DNA of 64,000 nucleotides, taken from contig NZ_BSOT01000019.1 in the NCBI RefSeq assembly GCF_030160655.1, positions 1 to 64,000 on the forward strand, written 5' to 3'. Source of the DNA: Agaribacter marinus (lineage in GTDB: Bacteria; Pseudomonadota; Gammaproteobacteria; Enterobacterales; Alteromonadaceae). The translations under genes were made by a program, and so were the position numbers. This document shows positions 32,663 to 43,662 of the stretch, piece by piece (the stretch's first letter is position 1; every line of letters begins with the position of its first letter). A model generated the notes under the pieces. It ran no database searches, was not told the DNA's origin, and saw only the letters and a list, made by a program, of their open reading frames with translations.

Positions 32663-34180
32663 CTAGATGAGACTTTTACGTTGGTTGGAAGGGGGAATAT
32701 TCAGAGATTCCCTATATTTTGCGATTGTTCGCCGAGCAACTTTTATACCTTGTTCGGCAAGCAATTGTGCAATTTTACTGTCGCTGAGAGGCTTTGCAGG
32801 TGGTTCATCAGCAATGAGTTTTTTTATTAAAGCGCGTATCGCTGTTGATGATGCATTTTCTCCAGAGTCGGTTGCCACATGGCTGGAGAAAAAGTACTTA
32901 AGTTCGAAAATGCCTCTGGGCGTATGCATATACTTTTGCGTGGTTACCCTTGAAATCGTAGACTCATGCATATCAACCATTTCAGCAACATCATTCAGCA
33001 CCATTGGTATCATTTTCTCAGGGCCTTTTTCAAAAAATTCTTTTTGTCTAGAGACAATACAATGCGACACCTTTAACAAGGTCTCGTTTCGGCTTTCCAA
33101 ACTTTTAATAAACCATTTCGCCTCTTGTAAATGAGACTTGATAAATTGAGAATCGTTCTGATTTTTTGATGTTTTTGCTATTTGCGCATATGTTTCATTT
33201 ACCGCAAGTGCAGGTAAGGCGTCATTATTTAATTCAACCATCCATATACCTTTATTTTTATAAACATTTACGTCAGGTACAATGTATTCAGGCTCTTTGG
33301 TTGAAATGGCGCTTCCAGGTCTTGGGTTTAAGGTCTTTAATAGACGCATAACTTCTTTTAATTGTTCTTCTTTTAACTTGGTTTTACGCATCAGCGTGCG
33401 GTAATCTTTGCTGCCAAGTAAATCAGCGTATTCTTTGATAAGGTTTTTTGCTTCCTCGAGCCACGGAGTGTCATCTGCGTATTGTTTTAACTGAATAAGT
33501 AAACACTCTTGTACATTTCTTGCCCCAGCGCCTATTGGATCGAGGAGTTGAATGCGTTTTAACACACACTCTACCTCTTCGATTTCAGCATCTTCACTGT
33601 CGAGAGATTCAACAATCTCTTCGCATGATGCGTTTAAGTAGCCCGACTCATCGATGGAGTCGATGATTGCCATTGCAATACTTTTATCTATCTCTGTGAA
33701 ATGGCTCATTTCTACTTGCCAGAATAAGTGATCCTGAATTGAGTCGCTGGTTTCTCCTTGGAATATAAAATCTTCGTCAGGGTTATTACCTATCATCTTG
33801 ATAGGCGCAGAGCTTGAACCTAAGTATTCTTCCCAAGAACTGTCTATTGGAAGGTCGTTGGGAAGGTCTCCATTTTGCAGGGCATCATGGCTATCAACTG
33901 CTTCTTCCATCGTGGTTGATGGCTCAGATGTCGAAGGCGTTTCAGTATTTGTTTGTCTATCAGTTGATTGTGGTTCAGCAGTTTGTTCGTTTCTTGTGCT
34001 TTCTTTGGAGTCTTGCTCAACGCTGGCCTCAGATAATTCCAATAATGGATTTGACTCTAATGCTTCTTGGATTTCTTGTTGTAGGTCGAGCGTAGACAGC
34101 TGCAACAGTTTTATTGCCTGTTGAAGCTGTGGTGTCATAGTAAGTTGTTGACTAAATTTTAACTGTAACGAAGGTTTCAT
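32663..34180 (-). CDS. rpoN: RNA polymerase sigma-54 factor
   Basis: The 505-residue sigma factor directs transcription from -24/-12 promoters with enhancer-binding activators. Region I is glutamine-rich (LKFSQQLTMTPQLQQAIKLL). An acidic linker (50-125) follows. The core-binding and DNA-binding regions end in the RpoN box ARRTIAKYRE near residue 490. It lies after lptB (76-base gap) and before hpf, as in E. coli. I found no enhancer-binding activator in the window. Confidence 0.96.
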   Translation of the reverse strand: MKPSLQLKFSQQLTMTPQLQQAIKLLQLSTLDLQQEIQEALESNPLLELSEASVEQDSKESTRNEQTAEPQSTDRQTNTETPSTSEPSTTMEEAVDSHDALQNGDLPNDLPIDSSWEEYLGSSSAPIKMIGNNPDEDFIFQGETSDSIQDHLFWQVEMSHFTEIDKSIAMAIIDSIDESGYLNASCEEIVESLDSEDAEIEEVECVLKRIQLLDPIGAGARNVQECLLIQLKQYADDTPWLEEAKNLIKEYADLLGSKDYRTLMRKTKLKEEQLKEVMRLLKTLNPRPGSAISTKEPEYIVPDVNVYKNKGIWMVELNNDALPALAVNETYAQIAKTSKNQNDSQFIKSHLQEAKWFIKSLESRNETLLKVSHCIVSRQKEFFEKGPEKMIPMVLNDVAEMVDMHESTISRVTTQKYMHTPRGIFELKYFFSSHVATDSGENASSTAIRALIKKLIADEPPAKPLSDSKIAQLLAEQGIKVARRTIAKYRESLNIPPSNQRKSLI

Positions 34181-34256
34181 TACTTTCCTTTTCTTGCATC
34201 TAACCCTAATTTAAGCCCAATGACTTATTACTAATGAGAGTTTTAGGCGCCTACAT

Positions 34257-34985
34257 CTATAACGAAAATTGTTCACCAAGATATACATCTCTAACTTCTT
34301 GGTTTGATAATACTTGCTCAGCGGTTCCAGACGCAATTAGAGAACCATGACTAACGATGTACGCTGTTTCGCATACATCTAATGTCTCTTTTACGTTGTG
34401 GTCTGTAATAAGAACACCTATTCCGCGATCTTTTAACTGATATATGATCTTCTTTATATCACTCACAGAAATTGGGTCAACACCTGCAAACGGTTCATCG
34501 AGTAAAATAAATTTTGGGTTTGCAGCTAAAGCCCTTGCTATTTCTACTCTGCGGCGCTCTCCACCAGACAAACTCATGCCCAAATTATTACGTATATGAT
34601 TTATATTGAAATCGTCCAATAATTCATCAGTCAATTGTTCTCGTTGCTGCGAACTCAGTTCTTTACGCGTTTGTAAAATGGCCATAATGTTTTCGAAAAC
34701 ACTCAGTTTTCTGAAAATCGACGCCTCTTGTGGCAAGTAACCAATACCATGTCGTGCACGTTCATGCATTGGTTGTAAGCTTAATTCGTTTTGGTCGATT
34801 GATATTTCACCTTTATCTAAGGGGACTAAGCCAACGATCATATAAAAAGTGGTAGTTTTGCCTGCGCCGTTTGGGCCAAGTAGCCCCACGATTTGGCCTG
34901 TCGATACTTCAATGCTGACATCTTTAACGACTTGTCGAGATTTATATGATTTAGCTAAGTTCTTGGCACTGAGGGTACTGATCAC
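34257..34985 (-). CDS. lptB: LPS export ABC transporter ATPase LptB
   Basis: The 242-residue ATPase drives the LptFG permeases encoded at 3.7-5.8 kb. Walker A is [10 protein letters not shown], the signature [15 protein letters not shown], and Walker [14 protein letters not shown]. Its start overlaps the lptA stop by 4 bases. The order kdsD-kdsC-lptC-lptA-lptB-rpoN is the standard one. Confidence 0.96.
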   Translation of the reverse strand: MISTLSAKNLAKSYKSRQVVKDVSIEVSTGQIVGLLGPNGAGKTTTFYMIVGLVPLDKGEISIDQNELSLQPMHERARHGIGYLPQEASIFRKLSVFENIMAILQTRKELSSQQREQLTDELLDDFNINHIRNNLGMSLSGGERRRVEIARALAANPKFILLDEPFAGVDPISVSDIKKIIYQLKDRGIGVLITDHNVKETLDVCETAYIVSHGSLIASGTAEQVLSNQEVRDVYLGEQFSL

Positions 34986-35590
34986 GGCTCATTACCTTTG
35001 TCATCGTCCTCAAAATCACCCACGCTGATGACCGTAGTAACTGACTGTTGGCTATCTGCATTAGTATTGGCAACGATTTGCTCTTGTACCATATTGTAAG
35101 ATATCGAGTCAGCAGATACTGTAGAGTCATTTTGGGTGATTCTTGCAGCCCCTTCTAGACTAATTACCTTAGTTGCCACATCATATTTTATTAGATTTGC
35201 TTGCGCCTGTACCAAACTACCATCTTCTAATCTTTGCTCATAGCTCGCAGGAGTACCAACTGCACTTATTACTTCATTCCCTTGCCCTTTTGAAGCATCG
35301 GCTTCTACTCTATCGGCGTTTATCTTAAGGCTGCCTTGCGTGATTAATACGTTGTCTATAAAAACCGATGTTTTTGCTTTTCCATCTAACATTTGGTCTC
35401 GAGACGTTGCGCTAATCGTTTTCTGGAAATCGGTTAAGATCGAGTCAATTTGTTTTTGAGTTGTATCTACTTCAATATCTTCTGTTTGTGCAAAGATACT
35501 GAAACTATAAACAGTAAGCATCGCAATGCTAAATAGTGAAAAGGTATTCTTCAGACAGCTGCTACTGCGGAAAATACTGGGTTTGTACAT
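34982..35590 (-). CDS. lptA: Periplasmic LPS-binding protein LptA
   Basis: The 202-residue protein forms the periplasmic bridge for lipopolysaccharide between LptC and LptD. A signal peptide is followed by an OstA/LptA beta-jellyroll (about 60-185, with [15 protein letters not shown] and [18 protein letters not shown]). The chosen start overlaps lptC by 29 bases. An internal ATG at 35521 would leave a shorter signal peptide and is a real alternative. The acidic tail [11 protein letters not shown] is not part of the fold. Confidence 0.88.
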   Translation of the reverse strand: MYKPSIFRSSSCLKNTFSLFSIAMLTVYSFSIFAQTEDIEVDTTQKQIDSILTDFQKTISATSRDQMLDGKAKTSVFIDNVLITQGSLKINADRVEADASKGQGNEVISAVGTPASYEQRLEDGSLVQAQANLIKYDVATKVISLEGAARITQNDSTVSADSISYNMVQEQIVANTNADSQQSVTTVISVGDFEDDDKGNEP

Positions 35591-36119
35591 GTTGTTTTAA
35601 CTCATATTGTTGTGTTGCGAGATTCCCAAGAATCCCAATACTACGTACATTATAGTCCTCACCAATCATTTCAACCGCTTGATCTGAATAAATTGTTTTG
35701 TCGGTGAGATTAATTTCAATATACTCAGTTTTGATTTCTTTGACGTATTCGGTCGTATTTAAGTTCGATATAACAACGTTTCTTTCGAGCTGAATTTTAC
35801 TACTTTCATACAACGTACCTTCTTCAGCTGTAATTTGCCAAGGTTCACCTGATTCGAGAAAAACGGTATATACCGGATTATCGAATACCATAAATCCAAA
35901 CGGTTGATAATGTTCCATTTTGTCAGCAGCGACTTGGTGGCTTAGTACACCATTTTCATCAAATAACTTACTGTCTAAATTCACGGCTTCATATGTTGGT
36001 GTTAACACTAGCTCGTCGACTCTTTCGTTTATCTTTTTGTCGTCATCAAATAGCATCAACATGTACAAACCCAATAAGACAGTAAATACAATCGCAATAC
36101 TTAAGCCTATTCTACTCAT
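35562..36119 (-). CDS. lptC: LPS export protein LptC
   Basis: The 185-residue bitopic protein has one N-terminal membrane helix (about 4-24) and a periplasmic jellyroll that accepts LPS from LptF/LptG and hands it to LptA. Recognisable parts are the LSHQ-like LSHQVAADKMEHY segment and a TEYIEINLTDKTIYSDQAVEM stretch. The divergent sequence is normal for LptC. It sits 3 bases after kdsC. Confidence 0.88.
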   Translation of the reverse strand: MSRIGLSIAIVFTVLLGLYMLMLFDDDKKINERVDELVLTPTYEAVNLDSKLFDENGVLSHQVAADKMEHYQPFGFMVFDNPVYTVFLESGEPWQITAEEGTLYESSKIQLERNVVISNLNTTEYVKEIKTEYIEINLTDKTIYSDQAVEMIGEDYNVRSIGILGNLATQQYELKQHVQTQYFPQ

Positions 36120-36122
36120 GTG

Positions 36123-36692
36123 CTAGATACTACTACCATATTGCTTATCCAATAAATCTCTTGATAAAAGCAGTAAATCACAAAATTCTCTAACGGCGCC
36201 TCTACCACCATTTAATGTTGTAACGTGATTTGCTAACTGTCTAATATATGGGTGTGCGTCATTTACGGCAACCTTGAGATAACTATTTTCGAATAAGCCT
36301 ATGTCAGGCATATCATCACCAATACAAGCCACGTTGCTCTTAGTACAGGCTTTTTCTTTCATAATTTTTTGAATAGCGTCTGATTTGTTTTCTTGCCCTT
36401 GCACTATGTATTTTACGTTCAGCGACTGCATTCTCTGTTGAACAATAGAGGATTGTCTTCCAGTTATAACAGCAACTTCTATGCCTGCACTCATAACAGC
36501 TTTTATGCCATATCCGTCTTTGGTGTTAAAGGTTTTTAATTCTTCACTGCTATTGCCCATATATATATTGCCATCAGACAATACACCGTCAACGTCAAGC
36601 ACGAGCAATTTAATTGACTTACACGCGTCAAACACACTTTGTTTTACAGGGCCGTACAAAGTACTTATTGTTGGCTGTTCGATTAAAGACAT
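36123..36692 (-). CDS. kdsC: Kdo-8-phosphate phosphatase KdsC
   Basis: The 189-residue HAD-family enzyme removes phosphate from Kdo-8-P in inner-core LPS synthesis. Catalytic aspartates are D33 and D35 in VLDVDGVLSDG. The VITGRQS and IGDDMPDIGL motifs are the other HAD signatures. It touches kdsD by one base and is followed by lptC 3 bases later. Confidence 0.94.
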   Translation of the reverse strand: MSLIEQPTISTLYGPVKQSVFDACKSIKLLVLDVDGVLSDGNIYMGNSSEELKTFNTKDGYGIKAVMSAGIEVAVITGRQSSIVQQRMQSLNVKYIVQGQENKSDAIQKIMKEKACTKSNVACIGDDMPDIGLFENSYLKVAVNDAHPYIRQLANHVTTLNGGRGAVREFCDLLLLSRDLLDKQYGSSI

Positions 36693-37660
36693 TACACAAC
36701 GCCTGCTTGCAACAGCATGTGCATATTAAGTGCGCCAATCGGATGTCTATCTTCATTCGTCACTATTAGCGCATTTACTTTACGCTCTTGCATAAGATTG
36801 AGCGCTTCAACCGCCAGTGAATCAGCGTCGATAGATACGCCAAGAGATGTCATTACGTCTCCGATAAGGGCGTGTCTAACATTTATCCCCTTATCTAAGG
36901 CACGTCTTAGATCGCCATCTGTAAAAACGCCAATCATTTTATTATTTTTGACTACCGTGGTTAACCCTAAGCCTTTTGAAGATATCTCCAAGAGTGCATC
37001 AGAGAGTACATCAGTATGTTGCGAAATGGGTACTAAAGATTCTTTAAGCATAAGGTCTTGCACGGTTAAAAGTAGGCGTTTACCTAATGTTCCACCTGGG
37101 TGAGAAAAAGCAAAATCTTGTGCAGTAAACCCTTTTGACTCTAGCAAAGCAATGGCAATAGCATCACCCAAAACTAAGGTTGCCGTTGTGCTAGTAGTCG
37201 GCGCCAGCCCAAGCGAACATGCTTCGCTTTTAACATGTAAATTTAGCGCGACATTTGCAAACTTGGCAAGACTACTATTTATATTATTTGTAATCGCGAT
37301 AACTGGAATTTTCAGACGTTTAATTGATGGTAATAAATGAATTAGTTCTGATGTTTCTCCGCTGTTTGATATAGCGATTAATGCGTCTTTTGAATCAAGC
37401 ATTCCTAAGTCACCGTGATTTGCTTCACCCGGGTGCATAAAAAATGCCGGCGTACCTGTACTTGCTAATGTCGCAGCGATTTTATTACCTATATGGCCTG
37501 ATTTACCCATACCAGTAACAACTACCTTACCTGTACAGTTGTTAATAAGTGCACATGCATCATCGAACTCTTCATTGAGCGAACGACTTAGTGCGTTCAA
37601 CGCGTTAATTTGATTCTCAATGGTTTGTTTAGCGGACAATCTAAAGCTCATATCGGTCAC
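36692..37660 (-). CDS. kdsD: Arabinose-5-phosphate isomerase KdsD
   Basis: The 322-residue enzyme makes the arabinose 5-phosphate used for Kdo. An SIS domain (about 35-185: VVVTGMGKSGHIGNKIAATL, HPGEANHGDLGM, ISNSGETSEL) is followed by two CBS domains (205-320). It overlaps the antiporter gene upstream by 4 bases and shares a base with kdsC. Confidence 0.94.
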   Translation of the reverse strand: MTDMSFRLSAKQTIENQINALNALSRSLNEEFDDACALINNCTGKVVVTGMGKSGHIGNKIAATLASTGTPAFFMHPGEANHGDLGMLDSKDALIAISNSGETSELIHLLPSIKRLKIPVIAITNNINSSLAKFANVALNLHVKSEACSLGLAPTTSTTATLVLGDAIAIALLESKGFTAQDFAFSHPGGTLGKRLLLTVQDLMLKESLVPISQHTDVLSDALLEISSKGLGLTTVVKNNKMIGVFTDGDLRRALDKGINVRHALIGDVMTSLGVSIDADSLAVEALNLMQERKVNALIVTNEDRHPIGALNMHMLLQAGVV

Positions 37661-38613
37661 GTGAATAGATATATTTGGTACGCTAAGAAACTTGAAATTA
37701 AAACGCCACCTTCTAATCTAGATATTCTGCGCGTGCCACGAATGTTAAAGCAAAAAACAAATAGTAAGACAGTTAAGCCAAGCATGACGAGAGAGTCTCT
37801 GCTGGCCGCAGAGATATCTAATGCGGAGGGCATTATTAGACCGGGCATTGCGAGCACCGCTAATAAATTGAAGATGTTAGACCCAATAATATTGCCTAGG
37901 GCTAAATCGTCTTCACCCTTTAATACCCCAGCTATGCTTGCTGCGAGTTCGGGTAAGCTTGTACCAATCGCAATTATTGTGAGACCAATGACTAAGTCAC
38001 TTATGCCAAAGTACTTAGCAATAAAAACGGCAGAATCAACTAAAAAGCTCGCGCTTAATGGGAGTAGAACCAAGCCAATAAGCACCCAAAAAACGGCTGT
38101 TTTGGTGCTCACGCCAGATGGAATTTCATCTTCAGTTTCTGCAATTAATGGATCGCCTTTATCTACTTTAAAGGACAGCAAGGCCATCCCAGCAATTACC
38201 AATACAAACAGTGTGATTAATACAATGCCTTCCATGCGCGACATATAACTATCGTCAATGAAATAAACGGCTAATAAAGATATCAGTAATAGAACTGGCA
38301 GTTCTCTTTTGAGGGTGGTAGACGAAACCAATAAAGGTTTTATAACGGCAGTTAAACCGAGGACTAAGGCAATATTTGTAATGTTAGAACCGAGGGCATT
38401 TCCAACCGCGGTATCTGTTTTACCCGCGAGAGACGCTGTCGCACTAACCACTATTTCTGGGGCTGAAGAACCCATAGCGACTATTGTTAAGCCAATCATC
38501 ATGGGTGAGACACCGATGTTTTTAGCCAGCGCAGATGCACCATATACAAATCTATCAGCACTCCAGCTTAGTACTAATAGTCCAACGAAAAATATGACAA
38601 GATTTATTATCAC
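37657..38613 (-). CDS. yrbG: Calcium/sodium antiporter (YrbG family)
   Basis: The 318-residue membrane protein has two inverted Na/Ca-exchanger repeats. Their ion-binding motifs are GSSAPEIVVSATASL with GNALGSNITNIALVLG (first repeat) and GTSLPELAASIAG with GNIIGSNIFNLLAVL (second repeat). About ten helices are visible. It is the first gene of the minus-strand cluster and faces mlaF across a 337-base gap, as yrbG faces mlaF in E. coli. Confidence 0.93.
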   Translation of the reverse strand: MIINLVIFFVGLLVLSWSADRFVYGASALAKNIGVSPMMIGLTIVAMGSSAPEIVVSATASLAGKTDTAVGNALGSNITNIALVLGLTAVIKPLLVSSTTLKRELPVLLLISLLAVYFIDDSYMSRMEGIVLITLFVLVIAGMALLSFKVDKGDPLIAETEDEIPSGVSTKTAVFWVLIGLVLLPLSASFLVDSAVFIAKYFGISDLVIGLTIIAIGTSLPELAASIAGVLKGEDDLALGNIIGSNIFNLLAVLAMPGLIMPSALDISAASRDSLVMLGLTVLLFVFCFNIRGTRRISRLEGGVLISSFLAYQIYLFT

Positions 38614-38950
38614 TATTTGTTTCTATTTTGTGTTTTATTAAGGACGTCTACGTATGACCTAAAGAATAGGTTTTCAAGTAAACTCTTTTTATCGCTGCAA
38701 GTCTACCATAAGTTAATTTACATTAATGACGTTTTTAAAGCAGCATATGAGTAAGCGATGTATTTATGAACAAAGTAAAGGAAGATATTTAGATGCGCAA
38801 ACAACATCCACTAATTTTCTTACAATTTTTAACACTATATTTCGGTCTAATTACTTGAAATACGCTAGAATGTATCCATAAACAGGGAGCTAAAGGGATA
38901 AGTTGCTTCCTAAAAAATAAGCGATTACCAAGGACCACATCAAGCAAGTT
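38614..38950. promoter_or_regulatory. Divergent yrbG / mlaF promoter region
   Basis: The 337-base gap holds no supported gene. A TAGAAT hexamer near 38866-38871 could be the -10 box of the mla operon, but no good -35 lies at the matching distance. The minus-strand promoter of the yrbG-kds-lpt cluster must be in the left half. I see no clear operator. Confidence 0.3.
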
Positions 38951-39751
38951 ATGACAGACAATATTATTACAGTGGAAAATATGTCGTTTTCTCGCGGTCA
39001 ACGAACTATTTATGACAATATTTCGTTGAATGTAAAGCGAGGGAAGATTACCGCCATCATGGGCCCTAGCGGTATTGGTAAAACGACTTTGCTTAAGTTG
39101 ATCGGTGGCCAGTTAATACCGTCTGTGGGTAAAGTAGAGTTTGCTGGGCAGGATGTGCACAGAATTTCGCGTTCCTCTTTGTATCAGCTGAGAAAAAAGA
39201 TGGGGATGCTTTTCCAAAGTGGCGCCTTATTTACGAATATGTCTGTATTCGACAATGTGGCGTTTCCGTTAAGAGAGCACTCTGAACTGAGTGAAGATAT
39301 CATTCATACCCTAGTTTTGCTCAAACTCGAAGCAGTAGGGTTGCGTGGCGCGCATGATTTAATGCCCAGTGAACTTTCTGGTGGTATGGCGCGACGTGCT
39401 GCGTTGGCTAGAGCAATTGCGCTTGACCCAGAGCTTATTATGTATGATGAGCCATTCGCTGGACAAGATCCCATTTCTCTAGGAGTACTGCTTGAGCTTA
39501 TAAAATCGTTAAGCCAAGCCTTACAGCTAACCAGTATTGTTGTAACACATGATGTAACGGAAGTCCTTTCGATAGCTGATTATGTATATATATTAGCAAA
39601 TAAGACAATTATCGGAGAGGGCACACCGGAAGAGATTCAACAGTCTGAATCTGCGCTTGTGCAACAATTTCTCGAAGGCAAGCCTAATGGGCCAGTACCT
39701 TTCCATTTCCCTGCTAAAGATTTAGCTAGCGAATTTATAGGAAATCAATAA
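38951..39751 (+). CDS. mlaF: Phospholipid transport ATPase MlaF
   Basis: The 266-residue ABC ATPase powers the MlaFEDB complex, which moves phospholipids between the inner and outer membranes. Walker A is GPSGIGKTTLL, the signature LSGGMARRAALARAI, and Walker B LIMYDEPFAGQDP. The C-terminal extension (about 240-266) that holds MlaF dimers is present. It is the first gene of mlaFEDCB-ibaG-murA. Confidence 0.95.
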   Translation: MTDNIITVENMSFSRGQRTIYDNISLNVKRGKITAIMGPSGIGKTTLLKLIGGQLIPSVGKVEFAGQDVHRISRSSLYQLRKKMGMLFQSGALFTNMSVFDNVAFPLREHSELSEDIIHTLVLLKLEAVGLRGAHDLMPSELSGGMARRAALARAIALDPELIMYDEPFAGQDPISLGVLLELIKSLSQALQLTSIVVTHDVTEVLSIADYVYILANKTIIGEGTPEEIQQSESALVQQFLEGKPNGPVPFHFPAKDLASEFIGNQ

Positions 39752-40528
39752 TTGGAAATTCTTCAACGGCTTGGACGTAATACGATAGATACTTTTGCAT
39801 CAATTGGTGCGGCAAGTTTAATGCTCTATGGTGCTTTGATCGCAATTCCTAAATGGAAGAACATTCGCCTGACGGTTGAACAAATGTACGTTGTCGGCGT
39901 TCAATCGTTATTAATCATTTTGGTTTCTGGTTTGTTCATTGGGATGGTAATGGCCTTGCAAGGTTATACCATTTTGGTGAACTATGGTGCGGAGGGCAGT
40001 CTTGGACCAATGGTTGCGTTGTCGATATTGCGCGAATTGGGGCCAGTCGTTACTGCACTGCTTTTTGCGGGCCGTGCTGGTTCTGCACTGACAGCAGAAA
40101 TTGGTTTAATGAAAGCTACCGAGCAACTTAGTAGCCTTGAAATGATGGCGGTTGATCCGCTACGTAGAATAGTATCTCCAAGATTTTGGGCGGGCGTTAT
40201 TAGCATGCCAATGCTTGCTATAATATTTTCTGCTGTCGGTATTTTAGGTGGTCATTTAGTTGGCGTTGATTGGTTAGGCGTAGATGCCGGTAGTTACTGG
40301 TCGATTATGCAATCAACAGTAGATTGGAACGAAGATGTCATTAATGGCGTAATCAAAGCGTTAGTATTTGCGGTTGTTATTGTTTGGATTGCTTTGTTTA
40401 AAGGTTATTCGTGTATTCCGACCTCAGAAGGGATTAGTAAAGCGACTACAGAAACAGTCGTTTATGCGTCATTAGCTATACTCGGTTTGGATTTTGTATT
40501 AACAGCGTTAATGTTTGGAATAAGTTAG
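39752..40528 (+). CDS. mlaE: Phospholipid transport permease MlaE
   Basis: The 258-residue permease starts with TTG immediately after the mlaF stop codon, with AGGAAAT upstream. No ATG is available at the expected N terminus, which decides the start. It has about five membrane helices and the family motifs [29 protein letters not shown] and [13 protein letters not shown]. It works with MlaF, MlaD and MlaB. Confidence 0.94.
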   Translation: MEILQRLGRNTIDTFASIGAASLMLYGALIAIPKWKNIRLTVEQMYVVGVQSLLIILVSGLFIGMVMALQGYTILVNYGAEGSLGPMVALSILRELGPVVTALLFAGRAGSALTAEIGLMKATEQLSSLEMMAVDPLRRIVSPRFWAGVISMPMLAIIFSAVGILGGHLVGVDWLGVDAGSYWSIMQSTVDWNEDVINGVIKALVFAVVIVWIALFKGYSCIPTSEGISKATTETVVYASLAILGLDFVLTALMFGIS

Positions 40529-40534
40529 GGAACT

Positions 40535-41059
40535 ATGACTAGTAGAAAAAATGAAATTTTAGTCGGACTATTTGTCGCGCTTGCGATTATCGCAGGATTA
40601 CTACTTGCACTAAGAGTGGCAAATCAGGGCATGGCAGGGAACGGCGAAACGTATAAGCTCAATGCTAGGTTTGACAACATTGGTGGGCTAAAAGCGCGTT
40701 CATCAGTAAAAGTTGGTGGTGTTGTTGTAGGTCGTGTTTCAAGAATTTACTTACATGAGCAAGACTTAATTCCCGTTGTTGAATTAGAAATTGCGTCTGA
40801 ATACCAAAATACTTTTCCAGATACGAGTAGTTTGTCAATTTTAACTTCTGGGTTATTAGGAGAGCAATTCATTGGTTTGCAACCAGGTTTTATTTTTCCT
40901 GAAGATCTAGAGATGATTGAAGAGGACAAAGTTTGTGACAATGCCCCATATTCAGATTGTCCATACTTGACGAATGGTGAAGAAATTTTAGATACAAAAT
41001 CAGCACTGGTACTAGAAGATTTAATTGGCCAATTTTTATTTAACCAAGGAAATGAATAA
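40535..41059 (+). CDS. mlaD: Phospholipid transport MCE protein MlaD
   Basis: The 174-residue protein has one N-terminal membrane helix (8-26) and one MCE domain (about 38-120) that forms a hexameric channel in the periplasm. KVGGVVVGRVSRI and TSGLLGEQFIGL are typical. After the MCE domain there is an inserted segment with two cysteines (C134 and C142, CDNAPYSDC) that I do not recall from E. coli MlaD. The conserved helix TKSALVLEDLIGQFLF then closes the protein, without the E. coli tail. Confidence 0.93.
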   Translation: MTSRKNEILVGLFVALAIIAGLLLALRVANQGMAGNGETYKLNARFDNIGGLKARSSVKVGGVVVGRVSRIYLHEQDLIPVVELEIASEYQNTFPDTSSLSILTSGLLGEQFIGLQPGFIFPEDLEMIEEDKVCDNAPYSDCPYLTNGEEILDTKSALVLEDLIGQFLFNQGNE

Positions 41060-41062
41060 ATT

Positions 41063-41749
41063 ATGAATCTATTTATCAATAACGGCATTAAACAATTTTC
41101 ATTTCGCGGGTTTGTATTTATTGCGGCGCTTTTATTTGCAAATTTAGTATCTGCTCAAGACGTAGAGAAAGAAGATCCTTATCAAATGGTACAGGATGTA
41201 GCTTCAAAAACGTTTGAACGAATTAAAAAGCAACAGGATAAAATTAAGGCTGATCCTGAGATTCTACGTGCCATCATGGAAGATGAATTGATGCCATATA
41301 TAAATTATCGATTTTCAGCATACAAAGTGTTAGGAAAATATGCGCGAAACGCTGATAAAAAGGATCTTTTGGAATTTATTACGGTGTTTCGTCAATACTT
41401 AATTACTAGTTACGCCGTAGCAATGGGGTATTACGATGATCAGGTCGTAGAATTCGAACCTGCAAAGAGTTTTGACGATAGAACAGATGTGACCGTACGT
41501 GCCGTAATTAAAGATGACGGCCGACCTGATATAAAAGTAGCATTTAAAGTGCGAAAAGATCGTAAAAGCAATGAATGGGCCGCTTATGACATGATTGCTG
41601 AAGGCATAAGTTTGCTATCCAGTAAGCAGAGTGAATTTGAAGAAGTGTTGCGAAAGGATGGCATTCAGAAAGTGATTGCATTAATGAGGGAAAGTATTAG
41701 TCAACCGATACAGCTCGAAGCAACTTCCGAGGCGAGTACTGGCTCGTGA
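41063..41749 (+). CDS. mlaC: Periplasmic phospholipid-binding protein MlaC
   Basis: The 228-residue periplasmic shuttle carries phospholipid between MlaA-OmpC and MlaFEDB. A signal peptide ends near LVSAQ (residue 32). The DPYQMVQDVASKTFERI start and the LMPYINYRFSAYKVLGKY helix mark the Tol-tolerance/MlaC family. It overlaps mlaB by 4 bases. Confidence 0.93.
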   Translation: MNLFINNGIKQFSFRGFVFIAALLFANLVSAQDVEKEDPYQMVQDVASKTFERIKKQQDKIKADPEILRAIMEDELMPYINYRFSAYKVLGKYARNADKKDLLEFITVFRQYLITSYAVAMGYYDDQVVEFEPAKSFDDRTDVTVRAVIKDDGRPDIKVAFKVRKDRKSNEWAAYDMIAEGISLLSSKQSEFEEVLRKDGIQKVIALMRESISQPIQLEATSEASTGS

Positions 41750-42061
41750 GCATAAGTGTAGAAACTGAGGGTACTACATTTCGTGTAAACATAAATGGGC
41801 GCTTTAATCGCAGTGTGATTAAGCAGGATTTAATGTTGACAGAGCATGCAAATGCCATGACATTGCCATCAATAAGCCTAATTGAGGTTGATTTTACTGG
41901 TTCTGAGGAACATGATACAGCCAGCCTTGGATGGCTAGTGAATTTGGTTCGTGATATTAAGGCACATAAAAAACAAATAAAGCTAACTAACGTGCCTAGC
42001 GCGTTGCATGCGCTGGCAAAACTCAGTAACGTTGACGAGCTTATTTTTGATGAGAATTTAA

Positions 42062-42072
<11 letters not shown>
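41746..42072 (+). CDS. mlaB: STAS-domain protein MlaB
   Basis: The 108-residue STAS protein binds MlaF and is needed for activity of the complex. It starts with GTG inside the mlaC stop (GTGA overlap), suggesting translational coupling. EVDFTGSEEHDTASLGWLVNL is the STAS loop and helix, with the conserved threonine/serine site in DTASLG. It overlaps ibaG by 11 bases. Confidence 0.9.
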
Positions 42073-43589
<1,517 letters not shown>

Positions 43590-43621
43590 CTGTATACTAA
43601 GACCCATATTAAATACCATAC

Positions 43622-43645
43622 AGAGGGCTTTATTTAAGCTCTCTT
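43622..43645 (+). terminator. Weak terminator after murA
   Basis: AGAGGGCTT pairs with AAGCTCTCT (one G-T pair) around a short T-rich loop, 33 bases after the stop codon. The T run after it is short. It also lies between convergent murA and degS. Confidence 0.5.
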
Positions 43646-43662
43646 TAGGACGATAAGACTGA

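Noticed and set aside
37610-38248. 212-codon plus-strand frame antisense to the antiporter gene
   Set aside because: The minus-strand exchanger motifs are intact. The plus frame is low-complexity S/T/K/P, as expected from the reverse of membrane codons.
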